Shown: positions 25,848-35,466, counted from the first letter of the stretch. The stretch is DNA of 64,000 nt from Ruminococcaceae bacterium AM07-15 (GCA_003477405.1 QUDE01000016.1:8531-72530); one strand, 5' to 3'. Numbers and translations: made by a program. Notes: a model not told the origin generated them from the sequence alone.

Positions 25848-25876
25848 TTGAAAAAAAGGGGAAGTTTTGGTATACT
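25848..25876 (+). promoter_or_regulatory. Sigma-A promoter
   Basis: TTGAAA, 17 bp, TATACT, starting within two bases of the repeat cap and driving the gene at 25918 and perhaps the moxR operon. Confidence 0.75.
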
Positions 25877-25917
25877 GGAGAAAACCCGCAGAAAATGGGG
25901 AAGGGGAGGATTTTTTT

Positions 25918-26211
25918 ATGATCGCCGAAAAAGTGGGAAAATTCTTTTCTTGGGCCAATGCCTACTGCCGGAAAAGCAGCTGGAAAGACCTGGCCCTCAT
26001 CAAATTCTGCCTGTGCGCCCTGGGGGTGCTTGTGGGACTGTGCGTGCCCCCGGAAAAACGGAAAAAAGCCGCCTTGGGTGCGCTGCTGGTTTTCCTCATT
26101 ACCTATGTGCCCCTGATGCTCCGCTTCTTCCAGGTGGTGAAGGAGGAACAGGCGGCCGAAGAAGAGGACGAGGACGATTACCTGGATTATTACGAAATTG
26201 ACGAAGACTAA
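25918..26211 (+). CDS. Small membrane protein with acidic tail
   Basis: 97 residues from ATG 25918 (GGGGAGG upstream). Two hydrophobic segments (about 26-43 and 50-70) are separated by PPEKRKKA; the C-terminus is very acidic (EEQAAEEEDEDDYLDYYEIDED). No family recognised. It precedes the moxR operon but is separated from it by a terminator. Confidence 0.6.
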   Translation: MIAEKVGKFFSWANAYCRKSSWKDLALIKFCLCALGVLVGLCVPPEKRKKAALGALLVFLITYVPLMLRFFQVVKEEQAAEEEDEDDYLDYYEIDED

Positions 26212-26212
26212 A

Positions 26213-26247
26213 AAGACCTCAGCCGCCCTACCGGGCGGCTTTTTTTG
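26213..26247 (+). terminator. Terminator
   Basis: AGCCGCCC-TACC-GGGCGGCT followed by TTTTTT. Confidence 0.8.
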
Positions 26248-26269
26248 AAAAAGAGAAAGGAGCCAGGAT

Positions 26270-27238
26270 ATGGCCACAGAACAGGAGCTGAAAGAAATTT
26301 TGGGCAAGGCCCAGGGGGAAGCACTGGCCGTGCTGAAAGAGGTGCAGCGGGAAGTGGTGGGCAAGGATGGCGCCATCCTGCGCATCCTGCTTGCCATGCT
26401 GGCCCGAGGTCATGTGCTGCTGGAGGACATCCCCGGGGTGGGAAAAACCACCCTGGCCATGGCCTTCTCCCGGGCGCTGGGCCTGTCTTATAAAAGAATG
26501 CAGTTCAACCCCGATGTGATGCCCTCGGATATCACCGGGTTTTCCATCTATGACCAAAAGACAGGCTCCTTCCGCTACCAGGAAGGGGCGGTGCTCTGCA
26601 ACCTCTTTCTGGCCGACGAGATCAACCGGGCCGGGAGCCGTACCCAGGCCGCTTTGCTGGAGGCCATGGAGGAAGGGGCTGTGACGGTGGACGGGGTGAC
26701 CCGGCCCATCCCTCAGCCCTTTGCCGTCATCGCCACCCAGAACCCCACCGGCTCCGCCGGGACCCAGCTGCTCCCCGACTCCCAGCTGGACCGGTTCATG
26801 CTCCGTTTCTCCCTGGGCTATCCCAGCCATGACGCCGAAGTGGAGCTGCTGCGGCGGAAAAACGAGGGGAACATCCAGCGGGCAGAGCAGGTGATGGACG
26901 CCGCTGCCTTGCAGCAGGCACAAAAACAGGTGCGGGAAGTTTTCATCAGCCCGGAGGTCTATGATTACATCGTCCGGCTGGTGGGGGCCACCCGCACTTA
27001 TCCCGGCGTGCGCCAGGGGGCCAGCCCCCGGGCATCCATCGCCCTGACCTACCTGGCCCAGGCTGTGGCCTTCCTCCAGGGGCGGGATTATGTGGTGCCC
27101 CAGGACGCTGCTCTCCTTTTCCAGGAGGCGGTGGCCCACCGTCTGCTGCTCACTCCCGCCGGAGAGGCCCGGGGCCTGAACGCCCCAGGGGTGCTGGAGG
27201 ACATCCTCCAGAAAACCCCCCGGCCCCGGCTGCGGTGA
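26270..27238 (+). CDS. MoxR-family AAA+ ATPase
   Basis: 322 residues. Walker A EDIPGVGKTTLAMAF (about residue 60), Walker B FLADEINRAGSRTQAALLEAMEE (as a family segment) and sensor ATQNPTGSAGTQLLP are present. MoxR ATPases act as chaperones for the assembly of partners carrying DUF58 and transglutaminase domains, which is exactly what the next two genes encode. The start has AAAGGAG upstream; its stop overlaps the next start (TGATG). Confidence 0.92.
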   Translation: MATEQELKEILGKAQGEALAVLKEVQREVVGKDGAILRILLAMLARGHVLLEDIPGVGKTTLAMAFSRALGLSYKRMQFNPDVMPSDITGFSIYDQKTGSFRYQEGAVLCNLFLADEINRAGSRTQAALLEAMEEGAVTVDGVTRPIPQPFAVIATQNPTGSAGTQLLPDSQLDRFMLRFSLGYPSHDAEVELLRRKNEGNIQRAEQVMDAAALQQAQKQVREVFISPEVYDYIVRLVGATRTYPGVRQGASPRASIALTYLAQAVAFLQGRDYVVPQDAALLFQEAVAHRLLLTPAGEARGLNAPGVLEDILQKTPRPRLR

Positions 27239-28206
27239 TGGTGCTTTGTTGGCTGCGCTACGGAATGGGGCTCTGCGGCGCAGCGCTATTTTATGTGCTC
27301 TTCCCCGGCTGGCTGGGGGGGTATGTGCTGGTGCTCACCCTGCTTCTGCCCCTGTTCAGCCTGGCCCTTAGCCTGCCCACCGCCCTTTTGCTGCAGGGGG
27401 AGGTTCTGCTGCCGCCGGAAGGGGGAAGAAGAGGGGCGCCCTGCCCGGTGCGGGTGCATTTGAAAGCCCCCTGGGGTTTGCCTCTCAGCCGGGTGGCCTT
27501 TCAGCTGGAGTATCAGAACCTGTTCAGCGGTCAGAAGGGCCGGGAAAGCCATTCCTTCCCTTTGGCCAGCGGAGAGGAATGGGTGGAAAGCGCCTTTACC
27601 TCCCGGAGTTTCGGCGTGGTGCAATGCCGTCTCCGGTATTTCCGGGGTTATGATCTGCTGGGGCTGTTCCCCATCTTTTCCCGGAAAGGGGGAGAGGGAA
27701 CGGTGCTGTGCCGTCCTGCAAAGGCCGAGGGCCTGGGAATGCGGGGCCAAGACGCTGGCGGCGAAGGGGATGAGGGCAAAAGCCCCACCGGCGGAGAAGT
27801 GCGGCCTTACAAACCGGGGGACAGCCTTCGCAGCATTCACTGGAAGAACTCGGCCCGGCTGCAAACCCTGCTGGTGCGTTCGGAGGGGGGCGGCCGCGCT
27901 GGCGCCGTGGTGGCCTTTGACCTGCGGGGAACGCCGGAAGGGCTGCAGAACAAGCTGGACCGGGCCTTTGGCCTGCTGACTGAGCTGCTGGGGCAGGAGA
28001 TCGCCTGCCTGGCCATGGTGCGCCAGGGAGGGGGAGAGGTGAACCGCTTCCCGGTGGAAAACCAGGAGGATCTCCAGAAGCTCTTCTGGACTTTGGGAGA
28101 AAAAAAGCCCGCTCCGGCCCCCCAGGAGGCCGAAAGCCCCTTTGAAGTGCCGGAAGGGCTGAGTTTCTGGCTGGGCGATGAGGAAGAAGGGGAGGTGCAG
28201 CCGTGA
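27238..28206 (+). CDS. DUF58 membrane protein
   Basis: 322 residues from ATG 27238, overlapping the moxR stop. Two membrane helices lie near residues 9-48; the soluble part has the DUF58 signature VRPYKPGDSLRSIHWKNSAR near residue 195. The family usually partners with MoxR ATPases. It overlaps the transglutaminase gene by 4 bp (GTGA). Confidence 0.88.
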   Translation: MVLCWLRYGMGLCGAALFYVLFPGWLGGYVLVLTLLLPLFSLALSLPTALLLQGEVLLPPEGGRRGAPCPVRVHLKAPWGLPLSRVAFQLEYQNLFSGQKGRESHSFPLASGEEWVESAFTSRSFGVVQCRLRYFRGYDLLGLFPIFSRKGGEGTVLCRPAKAEGLGMRGQDAGGEGDEGKSPTGGEVRPYKPGDSLRSIHWKNSARLQTLLVRSEGGGRAGAVVAFDLRGTPEGLQNKLDRAFGLLTELLGQEIACLAMVRQGGGEVNRFPVENQEDLQKLFWTLGEKKPAPAPQEAESPFEVPEGLSFWLGDEEEGEVQP

Positions 28207-30395
28207 CCACCAGGGAAAAAGTGCTGGCCGGGGTGTGGGAGGCCGTCTGCGCCCTTTGGGGCCTGTTTGCGGCGGTCTGGTGCTTTGTGGATCTGCTGCC
28301 CATGGGGGTGGGGTTTCTCCGGATCTGGCTCCCCGCCGCCTGGGTGACCCTTCTGATCCTTTGCCTCCTTTGGCTGATGAAAAAGCCCTGGCGGGGGCTG
28401 CTGGTGCTGGCAGTGCTGCTGGTGGCTTTCTGCCTGTACGACCCGGAAAAAATGATCCAGGGCGGCGCCCAGGTGGGGTGCAGCCTGAGCGAAGTCTATT
28501 CCCAGCACATTGAGGGGGTCAAACAGTTTTACCCCCTCCAGAATCTGCTGGTTTCAGAGGCCCGGCGGGTGGCCGAGCACTTCCTCACCGTGTGCTTTGG
28601 CCTGGTGGGAGGGCTGCTGGCCCTCAGTTTCCACTACCGGTGGTTTGTTCCGGCCTTTCTGCCCTTGGGCGGGGTCATTCTGGCCCAGGCCGTGGTGCTG
28701 CGCACCCCGCCTCTGTGGGCTCTGTTTTCCATGCTCTTCCTGGTGCTGTGGCTGGCCCTCAGCGCCCACCATGCCCGCTCCCGGGCGGCCTTCCGCCAGG
28801 GGGCCTTGCTGCTGCCCGTGGTGGCGCTGCTGTTGTGCCTGGCCTGGGTGCTCTGCCCCCGGGAGGGCTACCAGCGCTCCCCGCAGGTGGAAAGCCTGCG
28901 TTTGCAGCTCAATCAGCTGGCAAACGGCAACCGGGTGAGCCTGAATGTGCTCATTCCCTTTCAGGGGCGGAAGGGCCAGAGCCAGCTGAACGACACCGGG
29001 CGGCTCCAGTTCACCGGGGAGACCGCCCTGCGGGTCTATTGCACCCAGCCGCAAAAGCTCTATCTCAAGGGCTTTTCCGCCGACCGGTACGAAGGAGACC
29101 GGTGGGCCCAAAGCTCTGCGCTGGAATATGACGCCCTTCTGGGCCAGCTGGAGTTTTCCCCCTTCACTCTGACGGCCCAGGCCATGCGGGCTACCTGGCC
29201 CGAGACCGCCTCCTATGAGGTGCAGGTGGAGCTGGTGGCGCCCAATGGCAATTATTACTACCTCCCCTATGGCATGGTGAGTTTGCAGAATGAGGGAGAG
29301 AGCCTGACCCGGGTGAAGGACAGCTACATGAATTCCATGGGGCCGGGGACCCAGTATGCCGTCTCCGCCGTGGCCCTGCCCGACTGGAGCCAGAACCAGA
29401 GCCTGTCTTTGCCCCAGAGCCTGGCGGTGGCCGAAAGCCAATACCAGCAATATGCCCAGGATACCTGTCTCCAGGTGCCGGAGGAGCTGGAGGACTGGCT
29501 GACTGAGCTGGCCTATTCCATCGTCTCCCCGGAGGATACGCTGGAAACCAAGGTGGACAAAGTTTCCGCCTGGGTGCGGCAGGCGGCCCGGTATGATGCC
29601 GCTCCCGGCACGGTGCCCCCCGGGAAGGACTATGTGGAGTACTTCCTCACCGAGAACAAAAAGGGCTACTGCATGCACTTTGCCTCGGCCGGGGTACTGC
29701 TGCTGCGGGCGGCAGGGGTTCCGGCCCGGTATGTGGAGGGGTATGTGGTGAACGAGGGGGATATCACCCCCGAGACCTGGCTGGCGGTGCCCGACAGCCA
29801 GGCCCACGCCTGGGCCGAGGTCTATGTGCCCGGGATGGGATTTTTGCCGGTGGAGATGACCCCGGGTTATGGCGGGGCCATTCCCCAGCAGGCCGAAGTG
29901 GTGCCCGAAGAGCCGGAGGAGGTTCCGGAAGAGATACCGGAGGAAACACCGGAAGAGGTGGAAACGGCGCCGGAGGAAATTCCGGAGGAAACAGAGCTGG
30001 AAGAGCAGGAGCCGGAAGAAGAACTTCCGGAGGAGGAAGCGAAGCAGAGCAGCCCATGGCCCCTTGTGATTCTGTTGGGGTTGGTGCTGATTTCAGCCGG
30101 GGGAGGATGGCTTTGGTTCCGGCCCAGATGGCAGCGGCGGCAGGAGACGCATGGCAGTAGCCGCAGCCGGGCCGCGGCCATTTACCGCCGTATCCAGGCG
30201 CTGGAGAAGTATGCCCCGGCGCCGTCCCGGGCTTCCGAACTTGCGGACAAGGCCTGTTTCAGCAAAAACGGGCTGAGCGAGCAGGAGCTTATCGAGTTTG
30301 CGGGGCTGGCCCGGCAGATGGAGCAGGATGCCAAGGCGGGGACAAAGCCCCTCCGGCGCCTGTGGCTCCGCTGGGGAAAGGGCATAAGCGGGTAG
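28203..30395 (+). CDS. Membrane transglutaminase-like protein
   Basis: 730 residues, GTG start coupled to the preceding gene. The N-terminal ~210 residues hold about six membrane helices. An extracytoplasmic transglutaminase-like domain follows, with the catalytic cysteine in KKGYCMHFASAGVLLLRAAG (about 487) and His/Asp in DSQAHAWAEVYVPGMGF. A long Glu/Pro repeat (EEPEEVPEEIPEETPEEV) leads to a last membrane helix (about 615-635) and a cytoplasmic tail. This MoxR-DUF58-transglutaminase operon probably acts on cell-envelope proteins or peptides. Confidence 0.88.
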   Translation: MTTREKVLAGVWEAVCALWGLFAAVWCFVDLLPMGVGFLRIWLPAAWVTLLILCLLWLMKKPWRGLLVLAVLLVAFCLYDPEKMIQGGAQVGCSLSEVYSQHIEGVKQFYPLQNLLVSEARRVAEHFLTVCFGLVGGLLALSFHYRWFVPAFLPLGGVILAQAVVLRTPPLWALFSMLFLVLWLALSAHHARSRAAFRQGALLLPVVALLLCLAWVLCPREGYQRSPQVESLRLQLNQLANGNRVSLNVLIPFQGRKGQSQLNDTGRLQFTGETALRVYCTQPQKLYLKGFSADRYEGDRWAQSSALEYDALLGQLEFSPFTLTAQAMRATWPETASYEVQVELVAPNGNYYYLPYGMVSLQNEGESLTRVKDSYMNSMGPGTQYAVSAVALPDWSQNQSLSLPQSLAVAESQYQQYAQDTCLQVPEELEDWLTELAYSIVSPEDTLETKVDKVSAWVRQAARYDAAPGTVPPGKDYVEYFLTENKKGYCMHFASAGVLLLRAAGVPARYVEGYVVNEGDITPETWLAVPDSQAHAWAEVYVPGMGFLPVEMTPGYGGAIPQQAEVVPEEPEEVPEEIPEETPEEVETAPEEIPEETELEEQEPEEELPEEEAKQSSPWPLVILLGLVLISAGGGWLWFRPRWQRRQETHGSSRSRAAAIYRRIQALEKYAPAPSRASELADKACFSKNGLSEQELIEFAGLARQMEQDAKAGTKPLRRLWLRWGKGISG

Positions 30396-30905
30396 GCCCA
30401 GTGCCTGGGCGGGCAAAACTCTCCCAGGCTGTATGGGCTGCTCTGCCTCGGTGCTCCAAGGCTGGCGGGCCAGCCTTGGAAGGGGCTGCTTTGCAATCTT
30501 AGAAAAGTGCCACAGAAAGGGCCGGTTGGATGCTGCAAGGCAAAGAAAATTATGGGTCCAGCGTCACGCTGGTCCCTTGTGCAAAGGGAGCTGTCGGCGA
30601 ACGCCGACTGAGGGATTGGCAGAGTGCCTCCGCTGGCATACTGTGCTCCCGCACCAGGCGATAGAACTGGGGCTGGTTGTGTCCCACGCAGGCAAAGACG
30701 GCTCCCTTGTGCAAAGGGAGCTGTCGGCGAACGCCGACTGAGGGATTGAGGGCACCCGGCTGACGATAATCACACCCGGCGGCTGGTATCATCCAGGCGG
30801 CTGACTGCCATCAATCCCCCCTGCATGGCCCTGCCATGCTGTCCCCCCTTTGCACAAGGGGGGCTTTTCTTTGCCCAGGCAAACACAACCGGCTTGGATG
30901 AGTGA
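30396..30905. repeat. Repeat mosaic (M2, M3 twice, M4)
   Basis: Cap GCCCAGTGCCTGGGC at the left edge, an M2 variant with GGCTGGCGGGCCAGCC, cap CAGCGTCACGCTGG, M3 (30578-30628), cap GCGGAGTGCCTCCGC, M1, M3 again (30706-30748), M4 with GCATGGCCCTGCCATGC (30812-30868). The M3 plus ACCCGGCGGCTGGTATCATC stretch recurs at 31504-31600 and 51288-51380. Confidence 0.85.
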
Positions 30906-30910
30906 AACCC

Positions 30911-30943
30911 AAAAAACCTCCCTTTCGGGAGGTTTTTTGTTTA
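30911..30943. terminator. Terminator
   Basis: AAAAAACCTCCC-TTTC-GGGAGGTTTTTT. Confidence 0.8.
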
Positions 30944-31324
30944 GGTTTGGCTGCCATCCCTGGCCTTTTTTGCGGTGAAGTTCCCCAGGCCGATGCTGGC
31001 GATGAAAGCGATACCATAGGCGATGATCGCGAAGATGTCGGACACCGGGCCCATGGGAACGAAACGGAACACAAGGCCCAGCACGGCGGAAAACAGCAGA
31101 AACCAGGCCAACGCAAACAAAAAGGTGAACAGGGAAGGGGCTTTGCCCGCCCTGGCCTTTTTGGCGGTGAAATCACCCAGGCCCACGCTGATAATGAAGG
31201 CCACCACCCAGGTGATAATCACAAAGGTGTTGGTCGTGGGGCCGATGGGCGCTCCCCGAAAGGCCTGGTCGATGATGCGGAGAAAAAGGATAAAATACCC
31301 TGCGTCCCGTGTCGGGACAGCCAA
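30941..31324 (-). pseudogene. Membrane protein fragment whose 5' end is repeat-derived
   Basis: 127 codons are open, but the first seven (MAVPTRD) are translated from the repeat cap GTCCCGACACGGGAC, and no ribosome binding site precedes them. The rest has four hydrophobic segments and an internal duplication: SVGLGDFTAKKARAGK and SIGLGNFTAKKARDGS, each closing a two-helix unit. It looks like the 3' part of a membrane protein that lost its start when a repeat inserted. A shorter protein from an internal start cannot be excluded. Confidence 0.5.
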
Positions 31325-31734
31325 AACTCGCTGAAGGCTTTATGCGTTGTTTGCTTCTGTGCTCCGGGTGTGATAAACCATCACCCGGTAGGGGCCGGGG
31401 TGCAATCTTCGCAGCGTGCCGGTGGCGAGCCGCCACGGCCAGGCGGTGCTGCCGCGCCAGGCGATAGAACGGGGGCTGGTTGTGTCCCCCGCAGGCAAAG
31501 ACGGCTCCCTTGTGCAAAGGGAGCTGTCGGCGAACGCCGACTGAGGGATTGAGGGCACCCGGCTGACGATAATCACACCCGGCGGCTGGTATCATCCAGG
31601 CGGCTGACTGCCATCAATCCCCCCTGCATGGCGTTGCCATGCTGTCCCCCCTTTGCACAAGGGGGGCTTTTCTTTGCCTTTCTGCATCGGGCCGGCTTAG
31701 CGCGGGAGCGCAATATGGGAGCGGCGGCTCGCCG
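31303..31734. repeat. Repeat mosaic
   Basis: Cap GTCCCGTGTCGGGAC, M2 (GGGTGTGATAAACCATCACC), cap GTGGCGAGCCGCCAC, M1, M3 (31504-31552), M4 with GCATGGCGTTGCCATGC (31616-31668), M1 tail and cap GCGGCGGCTCGCCGC touching the TAG of the next gene. Confidence 0.8.
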
Positions 31735-32850
31735 CTAGAGGTTTTCGGTCATCATGCGGTAAACCACATTGAAGGCCTGCTGGAAGATATCCAGATGCAG
31801 CGTCTCATTGACGCCGTGGACATCCAGCATACCGGTGGAGATACCGCCGCACTCAAAGCCCTTGCCGGAGAAGATGTTGGAATCTCCGCCGCCGCCGGAA
31901 ATCACATAGTGAGGCTCGATGCCCTCGGCCTTCAGAGCTTTCAGGTTCAGCTGATAGAGGAAGCTTTCCGGGTTGGGCTTGGCCGCGGGATAATCGTGGC
32001 TCAGCTCCACCTCGGCCTTGCCGCCAAACTCCTCTGCCGCCTGCTGGCAGGCTTTCTGGATCAGATCCAGCTGGTGCTGCAGCTTCTCTTCGCTGTGGGA
32101 GCGCACTTCGGCGGTGAAGAAGGCAGAATCGGACACCACATTGGTCATGCCGCCGCCTTCGATCCGGCCCACATTGGAGGTGGTCTCCTCATCGATGCGG
32201 CCGAACTTCACCAGGGAAATGGCCCGGGCCGCCATGCACACGGCATTGATGCCGTTCTGGGGCTCGATGCCCGCATGGGCCGCTTTGCCATGGAACACGG
32301 CACGGATGCCGTACTTGGAGGGGGAGGAGGTGGAAACGCCGCCCACCTGGCCGGCCCCATCCAGTGCGTACAGATTGCGGCAGGGCAATTTGGAAATGTC
32401 AAAGTTCTTGGCGCCGTGCATTCCCTGCTCCTCGCAGATGGTGAAGAGATAGTACATCTCACGATGGGGAACATTGTTCTCCTTGATCACATCCAGAAGC
32501 TCCATGAGCATGGCAATGCCCGACTTGTCATCGGCGCCCAGCACGGTGTCACCGGCACTCCGGAGCTTGCCGTCCTTATAGACAGGCTCGATGCCACGGC
32601 CCGGCTCTACGGTGTCCTGGTGGGCGTTGAAGCAGATGGCCTCGCCCTCCATGGTGCCGGGGATGTGCACCAGCACATTGCCGCCGTCGGAGCCGAATTT
32701 GCTCCCCGCTTCGTCCCGGTATACTTCATAGCCCCGGTCCTTGAAATACTTCTCCAGGTAATCGGTCATGGGTTTTTCATGGAAGGACGGACTGTCGATG
32801 CGGATCATCTCCATCAGCCGGTCCAGCATACGCTTTTCGTTGAACTGCAT
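31735..32850 (-). CDS. M20-family metallopeptidase (PepT-like)
   Basis: 371 residues. Metal and catalytic motifs: FNAHQDTVEPG (about residue 75), VLGADDKSGIAMLM, TICEEQGMHGAKNFD with the general-base Glu pair, DGAGQVG and the late SGGGGDSNIFSGKG. The inserted dimerisation domain carries GKAAHAGIEPQNG. Resembles peptidase T / M20B, cytosolic di- or tripeptidase. Own promoter; monocistronic. Stop codon CTAG abuts a repeat cap. Confidence 0.88.
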   Translation of the reverse strand: MQFNEKRMLDRLMEMIRIDSPSFHEKPMTDYLEKYFKDRGYEVYRDEAGSKFGSDGGNVLVHIPGTMEGEAICFNAHQDTVEPGRGIEPVYKDGKLRSAGDTVLGADDKSGIAMLMELLDVIKENNVPHREMYYLFTICEEQGMHGAKNFDISKLPCRNLYALDGAGQVGGVSTSSPSKYGIRAVFHGKAAHAGIEPQNGINAVCMAARAISLVKFGRIDEETTSNVGRIEGGGMTNVVSDSAFFTAEVRSHSEEKLQHQLDLIQKACQQAAEEFGGKAEVELSHDYPAAKPNPESFLYQLNLKALKAEGIEPHYVISGGGGDSNIFSGKGFECGGISTGMLDVHGVNETLHLDIFQQAFNVVYRMMTENL

Positions 32851-32894
32851 GAATGATACCTTCTCTCATTATTATAATGGGTTTCCCTGGCCCC

Positions 32895-32923
32895 AGTATA
32901 GCAGTTTTCCCCTCCCTTTTCAA
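32895..32923 (-). promoter_or_regulatory. Sigma-A promoter of the M20 peptidase gene
   Basis: Minus strand: TTGAAA, 17 bp, TATACT. The -35 box starts one base from the repeat cap GTGGCGAGCCGCCAC. Confidence 0.8.
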
Positions 32924-33137
32924 GGTGGCGAGCCGCCACGGCCAGACTGCGCTCCCGGTGGCGAGCCGCCACGGCCATACTGCGCTGCCGCGCCCGGCAA
33001 TCGAACGAAGGTTGGGTGGATGCAATCGGCCAGGACTGCACCGTGGCCCCTACCGGGTGATGGTTTATCACACCCGGAGCAGGAAGCGGGGCAACGCATG
33101 ATGCCGGAGACAGGAACGGGTCCAGCGTCACGCTGGG
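32924..33137. repeat. Repeat mosaic upstream of spoIIGA
   Basis: Two copies of cap GTGGCGAGCCGCCACGG, M1, inverted M2 and cap CAGCGTCACGCTGG. Confidence 0.8.
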
Positions 33138-33167
33138 ACAAATTGTGCGGCGGACAGGGAGTATACT
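33135..33167 (+). promoter_or_regulatory. Candidate spoIIGA promoter with long spacer
   Basis: TATACT (33162-33167) is preceded by no -35 at 17 bp; GGGACA lies 21 bp upstream. The B. subtilis spoIIG promoter also has an over-long spacer (22 bp) and needs Spo0A. No clear 0A box was found, so this is tentative. Confidence 0.3.
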
Positions 33168-33191
33168 GGGGAGGAAAGGAGGCTGGGGGAT

Positions 33192-34040
33192 ATGGTGGTC
33201 TATCTGGACATTCTGTTTTTCCTCAATTTCGGCATCAACTACCTCCTGCTGCGATGCGTGGGTCGGCTGGGCGGCAAAGCCTGCTTTGCGCCCCGGCTGC
33301 TGCTCAGCGCCGCTTTGGGAGGCGTGCTGTCGGCTGTGCTGTTTTTCGCCCCGGCCCAGGGCCTGTGGGGCCTTTTCATCAAAGCCCTCTGCTGTCTGCT
33401 GCTCTGCCTCACTGCATTTTCCATCCGCTCCCCCGGGGAAGCCCTGCGGCTGAGCCTGCTGCTTTTGTCCGTGACCATGGCCATGGGCGGCGGCGTGATG
33501 GCCCTGACCGCCCTCTCCGGCAGTCAGCGGATCTGGGTGCGGGGCGGCGTACCCTATGTGCACCTGCCCATACAAAGCCTGCTGCTTTCCTTCGGGGCGG
33601 CCTATGTGCTGCTGTCCCTGGCCTTTTCGGCCAGAAGGGGAGAGCGGAGAGCCGCTCCGGCCCGGGTAAAGATCTGCGTGGGGAACCAGTGGGCCGAGGT
33701 GCACGCCCTGCGGGATACCGGCAACCTTCTCCGGGACCCTATGAGCCAGAAACGGGTGATGGTGGTGGAAAAAAGCTGTCTTGCACCCCTTTTGTCCAGG
33801 GAAGAGCGGCAGGCGCTGGAACACCTGCGGGGGGACAACGGGCCGGAGGTCTTTGAACGGCTCCATTCCCGCCGCTTCCTGCTGCTGCCATACCAGGCGG
33901 TGGGCCAGCCCGGCGCATTGCTCCTGGCCATGAAACCGGACAAAATGCTGGTGGACGGCCGGGAGGAAAACGAAGTGATCATCGGTATCGCCCCGGGGCG
34001 GATTTCCACCCCCGAAGGCTGCCAGGCGATTTTGGGATGA
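33192..34040 (+). CDS. spoIIGA: Sporulation sigma-E processing peptidase SpoIIGA
   Basis: 282 residues; ATG with AGGAGG 9 bp upstream. The N-terminal half has five hydrophobic helices (from [19 protein letters not shown]); the C-terminal half is an aspartic-protease-like domain with the catalytic ALRDTGNLL (Asp at about 176), VMVVEKS and [20 protein letters not shown]. It cleaves the pro-sequence of SigE at the septum, with the signal coming from the forespore. Directly followed by sigE, 17 bp away, as in other endospore formers. Confidence 0.93.
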   Translation: MVVYLDILFFLNFGINYLLLRCVGRLGGKACFAPRLLLSAALGGVLSAVLFFAPAQGLWGLFIKALCCLLLCLTAFSIRSPGEALRLSLLLLSVTMAMGGGVMALTALSGSQRIWVRGGVPYVHLPIQSLLLSFGAAYVLLSLAFSARRGERRAAPARVKICVGNQWAEVHALRDTGNLLRDPMSQKRVMVVEKSCLAPLLSREERQALEHLRGDNGPEVFERLHSRRFLLLPYQAVGQPGALLLAMKPDKMLVDGREENEVIIGIAPGRISTPEGCQAILG

Positions 34041-34057
34041 TAAAGGAGGAATACTGC

Positions 34058-34780
34058 GTGAAACTCTCTTTGCTGCGGGCCGCTCTTTCCCTGAAGGGGC
34101 GGAGGCTTCTGGAAAAGCTGGGGCTTTGTCAGCTGCCGTCCATTTATTACATCGGCTCTTCCCAGAGCCTGCCCCCGCCCCTGACCCCGGAAGAGGAGAA
34201 GGAATACCTGGCCCATTACACCGGCAAGGAGCCGGAGATCCGCCAGGCCCTCATCGAGCACAACCTCCGGCTGGTGGTCTACATCGCCCGGAAGTTTGAA
34301 AACACCGGCATCGGCATCGAGGACCTGATTTCCATCGGCACCATCGGGCTGATCAAGGGGGTGAACACCTACCGGGGGGACAAGAACACCAAGCTGGCCA
34401 CCTATGCTTCCCGGTGCATTGAAAACGAAATCCTGATGGTGCTGCGCAAGCACTCCGGGGCCCGGTCGGAGGTGTCCATCGACGAGCCGCTGAGCACCGA
34501 TTGGGACGGAAACGAGCTGCTGCTGTCCGATATTCTGGGCACCGAGCCCGACTGCGTCATGCGCCCGGTGGAGGACGACGCCGACCGGGAAATGCTGCGC
34601 CACTCCATCGACCGGCTGAGTGAGCGGGAAAAGACCATTATTTCCATGCGCTTTGGCCTGGGCGGCCGGGACGAGCTGACCCAGAAGGAGGTGGCCGATC
34701 TCCTGGGCATCTCCCAATCCTATATCTCCCGGTTGGAAAAGAAGATCATCTCCCGGTTGAAAAAGGAAATGACCCTCTAG
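34058..34780 (+). CDS. sigE: RNA polymerase sigma-E, early mother-cell sigma factor
   Basis: 240 residues from GTG 34058 (AAAGGAGG, 9 bp). The N-terminal ~27 residues are the expected pro-sequence. Region 2: [17 protein letters not shown] and [17 protein letters not shown]; region 4.2 helix-turn-helix: [20 protein letters not shown]. An ATG at 34037 is in frame but overlaps spoIIGA and lacks a better site. SigE opens the mother-cell programme that ends with dipicolinate synthesis, so it may sit upstream of dpaA-element excision. Confidence 0.95.
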   Translation: MKLSLLRAALSLKGRRLLEKLGLCQLPSIYYIGSSQSLPPPLTPEEEKEYLAHYTGKEPEIRQALIEHNLRLVVYIARKFENTGIGIEDLISIGTIGLIKGVNTYRGDKNTKLATYASRCIENEILMVLRKHSGARSEVSIDEPLSTDWDGNELLLSDILGTEPDCVMRPVEDDADREMLRHSIDRLSEREKTIISMRFGLGGRDELTQKEVADLLGISQSYISRLEKKIISRLKKEMTL

Positions 34781-35211
34781 GCAGCGTGACGCTGCACCCA
34801 AAACTCGCTGAAGGCTGTATGCGTTGCCAGCCTCGGTGCTCCGGGTGTGATAAACCATCACCCGGAAGGGGCTAAAGTGCAATCTTAGCAGAGTGCCACA
34901 GAAAGGGGCGGTTGTGTGCTGAGCGGCAAAGACGGCTCCCTTGTGCAAAGGGAGCTGTCGGCGAACGCCGACTGAGGGATTGGCAGCGTGACGCTGCACC
35001 CAAGCGGTGCTTCCGCACCCGACAATAGAAACCAGCTGAATCATTCGCCCGGCTTGACAATCCCCCCTGCATGGCTCTGCCATGCTGTCCCCCCTTTGCA
35101 CAAGGGGGGCTGCGGCGAGCCGCCGCTGGCAAAACTTTCTTTGCCTGGGCAAACACAACCGGCAAAAAATATTATCCCAGCCTTTTCTGGGGCACTTGGC
35201 ATCGGCGGGGG
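34781..35211. repeat. Repeat mosaic between sigE and sigG
   Basis: Starts at the sigE stop (CTAG, then GCAGCGTGACGCTGC): M2, M3 (34932-34982), cap GCAGCGTGACGCTGC, M1, M4 with GCATGGCTCTGCCATGC (35060-35112), cap GCGGCGAGCCGCCGC and an M1 tail. In other spore formers sigE and sigG are adjacent. Confidence 0.85.
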
Positions 35212-35406
35212 CCCCGCCGGGAGGCTGGAAAAAGGTCGGGGAAAAACCTAGTTTTTCCCCGAGACCCAGCGGCGGCGTCACCTGACGGCTTGCAAGTTAT
35301 TTTGGCCTTGTGCCAAAATAACACGCCGCCAATGGCCCAGGAGGGGCCCAGCGGCTTTCGCCGCTGGGAAGAAACCTGGGGCAACACCCGCCGCAGCGGG
35401 TGTTCT
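35212..35406 (-). repeat. M5 structured repeat, inverted copy, left of sigG
   Basis: About 195 bp matching 36243-36440 on the other strand. Hairpins: GTTATTTTGGC-CTTGT-GCCAAAATAAC (35296-35322), CCCAGCGGC...GCCGCTGGG, a CACCCGC...GCGGGTG stem and GGGGAAAAAC...GTTTTTCCCC. Confidence 0.8.
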
Positions 35407-35407
35407 G

Positions 35408-35438
35408 GGTATTAGTTCTCCCTTTTCAGGCAATACTG
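35408..35438 (+). promoter_or_regulatory. Possible forespore (SigF/SigG-type) promoter of sigG
   Basis: GTATT, 17 bp, CAATACT loosely matches GwATA-CATnnTA. Weak match; sigG is expected to be forespore-controlled. Confidence 0.3.
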
Positions 35439-35466
35439 TCTGTAACAAAAAAAGGGAGGAACACGA

